Part shown: positions 6,644-7,976 of the stretch, one piece after another | Layout of the letters: every line of letters starts with the position of its first letter | Position numbering within the stretch: position 1 is the first letter of the stretch | Assembly (NCBI GenBank): GCA_028711675.1 | Contig: JAQTRT010000144.1 | Coordinates: forward strand, 1 to 7,976 | Length of the DNA: 7,976 nt | Direction of reading: 5' to 3' | From: a bacterium | Lineage (GTDB): Bacteria > Spirochaetota > JAHITG01 | Notes under the pieces: model-generated | What the model was told of the DNA's origin: nothing | Databases searched by the model: none | What the model saw: the letters and a program-made list of their open reading frames with translations, nothing else | Translations under genes and position numbers: made by a program

Positions 6644-7498
6644 TTAAAATTTAACCACGATACCGAATACATGGTTCAAGCCCAGTTCATAATGACGGTC
6701 CAAAGAATAATCCAGACGCAGGGCCTGGTACCGGAAACTCATACCCACATTCAGTGTGATGCCGTCACTTTGAAGCAGGGCCAGACCCAAACGCGGGGCA
6801 ATCCTACGGCTGAACAGCCATATTTCAGCTCCGGCATGAATATTATAATTCTCCTCGTTGATCCTGTCCAGGTCCAGGCCGAACAGGAGGTCATTATTGG
6901 GCCTGAATCCCGCTCCCAGCCTGATAACTGAGGAAAGGCTTTCCGATGTACTGTTTTCCCACCGGATAACAGGTTTGTTCAGGTTCTTGACCATCAGTCC
7001 CGCGCTGAAGTGGTTATCCAATGCCCGCATCAGGACACCCGCGTCACAGCTGATGGCCGAGGCATGGATATCATAATCGATCTTTAAATATTTCAGATTA
7101 CCGCCGGCATAAAAAGAAGGCAGGAGCTCGACACCGTAGGAAAGGGTATAAATATTCTCGCTGTAATCACCAAGGAAGTTCACGTTCTGCCCCACGCCGG
7201 AACGCTGGTAACTGAAGCCCATGGTCCCTTCCGCTATGCCGGGCGAAGCGACGCTGAAGATCAGGTTGTTCATCAGGTCCAGGTTATAATAATTATTATA
7301 CACCAGGCTGATCTCGCCTTTCGCGAACTGCCCGAGCCCGGCCGGATTGTAATAAATACAGTTGATATCGTCAGCGATGCCGGTGAACGCATCCCCCATG
7401 CCCCTGGTCCGTACCCCGGACTGGTTATCCAGGATCCCTGCCGCGAGCATTACAGGACAGAGTACGAATAAAAAGAGAAGAGTATTTCGTTTAATCAT
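6644..7498 (-). CDS. PorV/PorQ family outer-membrane beta-barrel protein (284 aa)
   Basis: The signal peptide covers residues 1-20 (LLFLFVLCPVMLAA). The signature at residues 30-58 carries RTRGMGDAF, GIADD, YYNPAG (NPAG at 51-54) and GLGQF, closely matching the paralogue at 716-1684. Alternating-strand segments follow (GEISLVYNNYYN, GTMGFSYQRS), and the protein ends in GIVVKF with a terminal Phe. It is about 40 residues shorter than the paralogue but still within a plausible family range. The ATG overlaps the TGA of the upstream CTD-protein gene (ATGA at 7498-7495), so translation is probably coupled; GGAG (7509-7506) with a 7-nt spacer supports this start. Overlap of a CTD cargo gene with a PorV-like gene agrees with a secretion-partner role, which is inferred, not shown. 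FadL-type hydrophobic-compound transport is the main alternative. Confidence 0.88.
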   Translation of the reverse strand: MIKRNTLLFLFVLCPVMLAAGILDNQSGVRTRGMGDAFTGIADDINCIYYNPAGLGQFAKGEISLVYNNYYNLDLMNNLIFSVASPGIAEGTMGFSYQRSGVGQNVNFLGDYSENIYTLSYGVELLPSFYAGGNLKYLKIDYDIHASAISCDAGVLMRALDNHFSAGLMVKNLNKPVIRWENSTSESLSSVIRLGAGFRPNNDLLFGLDLDRINEENYNIHAGAEIWLFSRRIAPRLGLALLQSDGITLNVGMSFRYQALRLDYSLDRHYELGLNHVFGIVVKF

Positions 7499-7974
7499 TT
7501 TATTACTCCGATCACCTGAATTATCTTATCGTCCTTTCCGTCCGTTGACCTGGCCGCGATCTTATAATAATACAGTCCGTTCTTGACAAGATTGTTGTTA
7601 AGGTCCCGGCCGTTCCATTCCTTGGAATGGTATGTGCCGCCGGCCTGCCGTCCCAGGTCCGCCTTGAAAACAATGTTCCCGGCCGCATCGAATATCTTCA
7701 GGGATATGTCGGCAGCCACGGAGAGCCGGTAATTGAAAACGGTTATGTCGCGCAAACCGTCGCTGTTGGGCGAGAACGGGTTATTATCCACATAGAACTT
7801 ATCGATCACTTTTCCGGGCCTGTCCTCGCTGTACCCGTTCTTGGCGAATTTAATGGATTTATAGGGCCCCAGGAGAGCTGTGTTTCCCCAGATATTCTCA
7901 GCCACGACGCGAAGATAATAAACATCGTCTGCGGAAAAAGCTTCAGGGTCCAGCCTGGCTGCATAAAGCGTGTC
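7495..7974 (-). CDS. Secreted protein, C-terminal part: FN3-like end plus T9SS/FlgD-like CTD (5' end outside window)
   Basis: The frame is open to the right edge, giving 159 visible residues; a GTG codon at 7905 is internal to a continuing domain and is not a start. Residues about 1-44 look like the last strands of a fibronectin type III domain (DDVYYLRVVAENIWGN, then SIKFAKNG). The CTD spans about 58-159: NNPFSPNSDG at 64-73 followed by LRD, then ISLKIFDAAGN, a KEWNGRDLNNN turn, NGLYYYKIAA and the end VIGVIK. The PNxDG element is the same as in the 604-aa protein. The CTD should target the protein for secretion if this organism has a T9SS-like machine, which lies outside the window. Its stop overlaps the start of the PorV/PorQ-like gene, making it the first visible member of a four-gene operon. 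Confidence 0.85.
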   Translation of the reverse strand, partial: DTLYAARLDPEAFSADDVYYLRVVAENIWGNTALLGPYKSIKFAKNGYSEDRPGKVIDKFYVDNNPFSPNSDGLRDITVFNYRLSVAADISLKIFDAAGNIVFKADLGRQAGGTYHSKEWNGRDLNNNLVKNGLYYYKIAARSTDGKDDKIIQVIGVIK

Positions 7975-7976
7975 GG

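Noticed and set aside
6862..6873. Another copy of the TCCTGTCC repeat
   Set aside because: GATCCTGTCC here encodes conserved-looking barrel residues inside the PorV/PorQ-like gene and has no neighbouring repeat units; it is a chance match.

Overview
The window comes from a Gram-negative bacterium and is devoted almost entirely to exported cell-envelope proteins. Every complete gene starts with a signal peptide or lipobox, two or three products are outer-membrane beta-barrels, and three products end in the FlgD-like/gliding-motility type C-terminal domain (CTD) seen on type IX secretion (T9SS) cargo. Two proteins belong to the PorV/PorQ (UPF0164-like) barrel family. All five complete genes have a Shine-Dalgarno sequence (GGAG/AGGAG or GAGGT) 7-9 nt before the start. 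That is unlike typical Bacteroidetes and points to another lineage that carries PorV/CTD proteins, such as an uncultured phylum of the Elusimicrobia, Firestonebacteria, Goldbacteria, Cloacimonadota or WOR-3 kind. The exact phylum is a guess.

Layout: on the plus strand, the 3' part of an Ig-like plus CTD surface-protein gene enters from the left and ends at 700. Everything else is on the minus strand, transcribed right to left. The order is the 3' end of an FN3-like plus CTD protein (7974-7495), a PorV/PorQ-like barrel (7498-6644, overlapping by 4 bp), a lipoprotein with one CBM11/CIA30-like beta-sandwich (6621-5986), and a 709-aa protein joining a related beta-sandwich to a large outer-membrane barrel (5956-3827). 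These four genes are tightly packed and look like one operon. After a 173-bp gap comes a 604-aa protein with two CBM-like domains, an Ig-like domain and a CTD (3653-1839). After another 154-bp gap comes a second PorV/PorQ-like barrel (1684-716), which converges on the plus-strand gene with 15 bp between their stop codons.

In the inferred picture, CTD proteins are secreted, PorV/PorQ-like barrels are their outer-membrane partners, and the lipoprotein and the sandwich-barrel fusion form an envelope-bound, possibly glycan-binding complex. No enzyme, regulator, RNA gene, transposase or CRISPR array is present. The main unexplained structure is a short direct repeat built on TAATCCTGT(T/C)AATCCTGTCC. 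It lies at or within a few bases of the stop codons of three of the minus-strand genes (near 707-716, 1792-1833 and 3774-3826) and is absent from the tight operon junctions.
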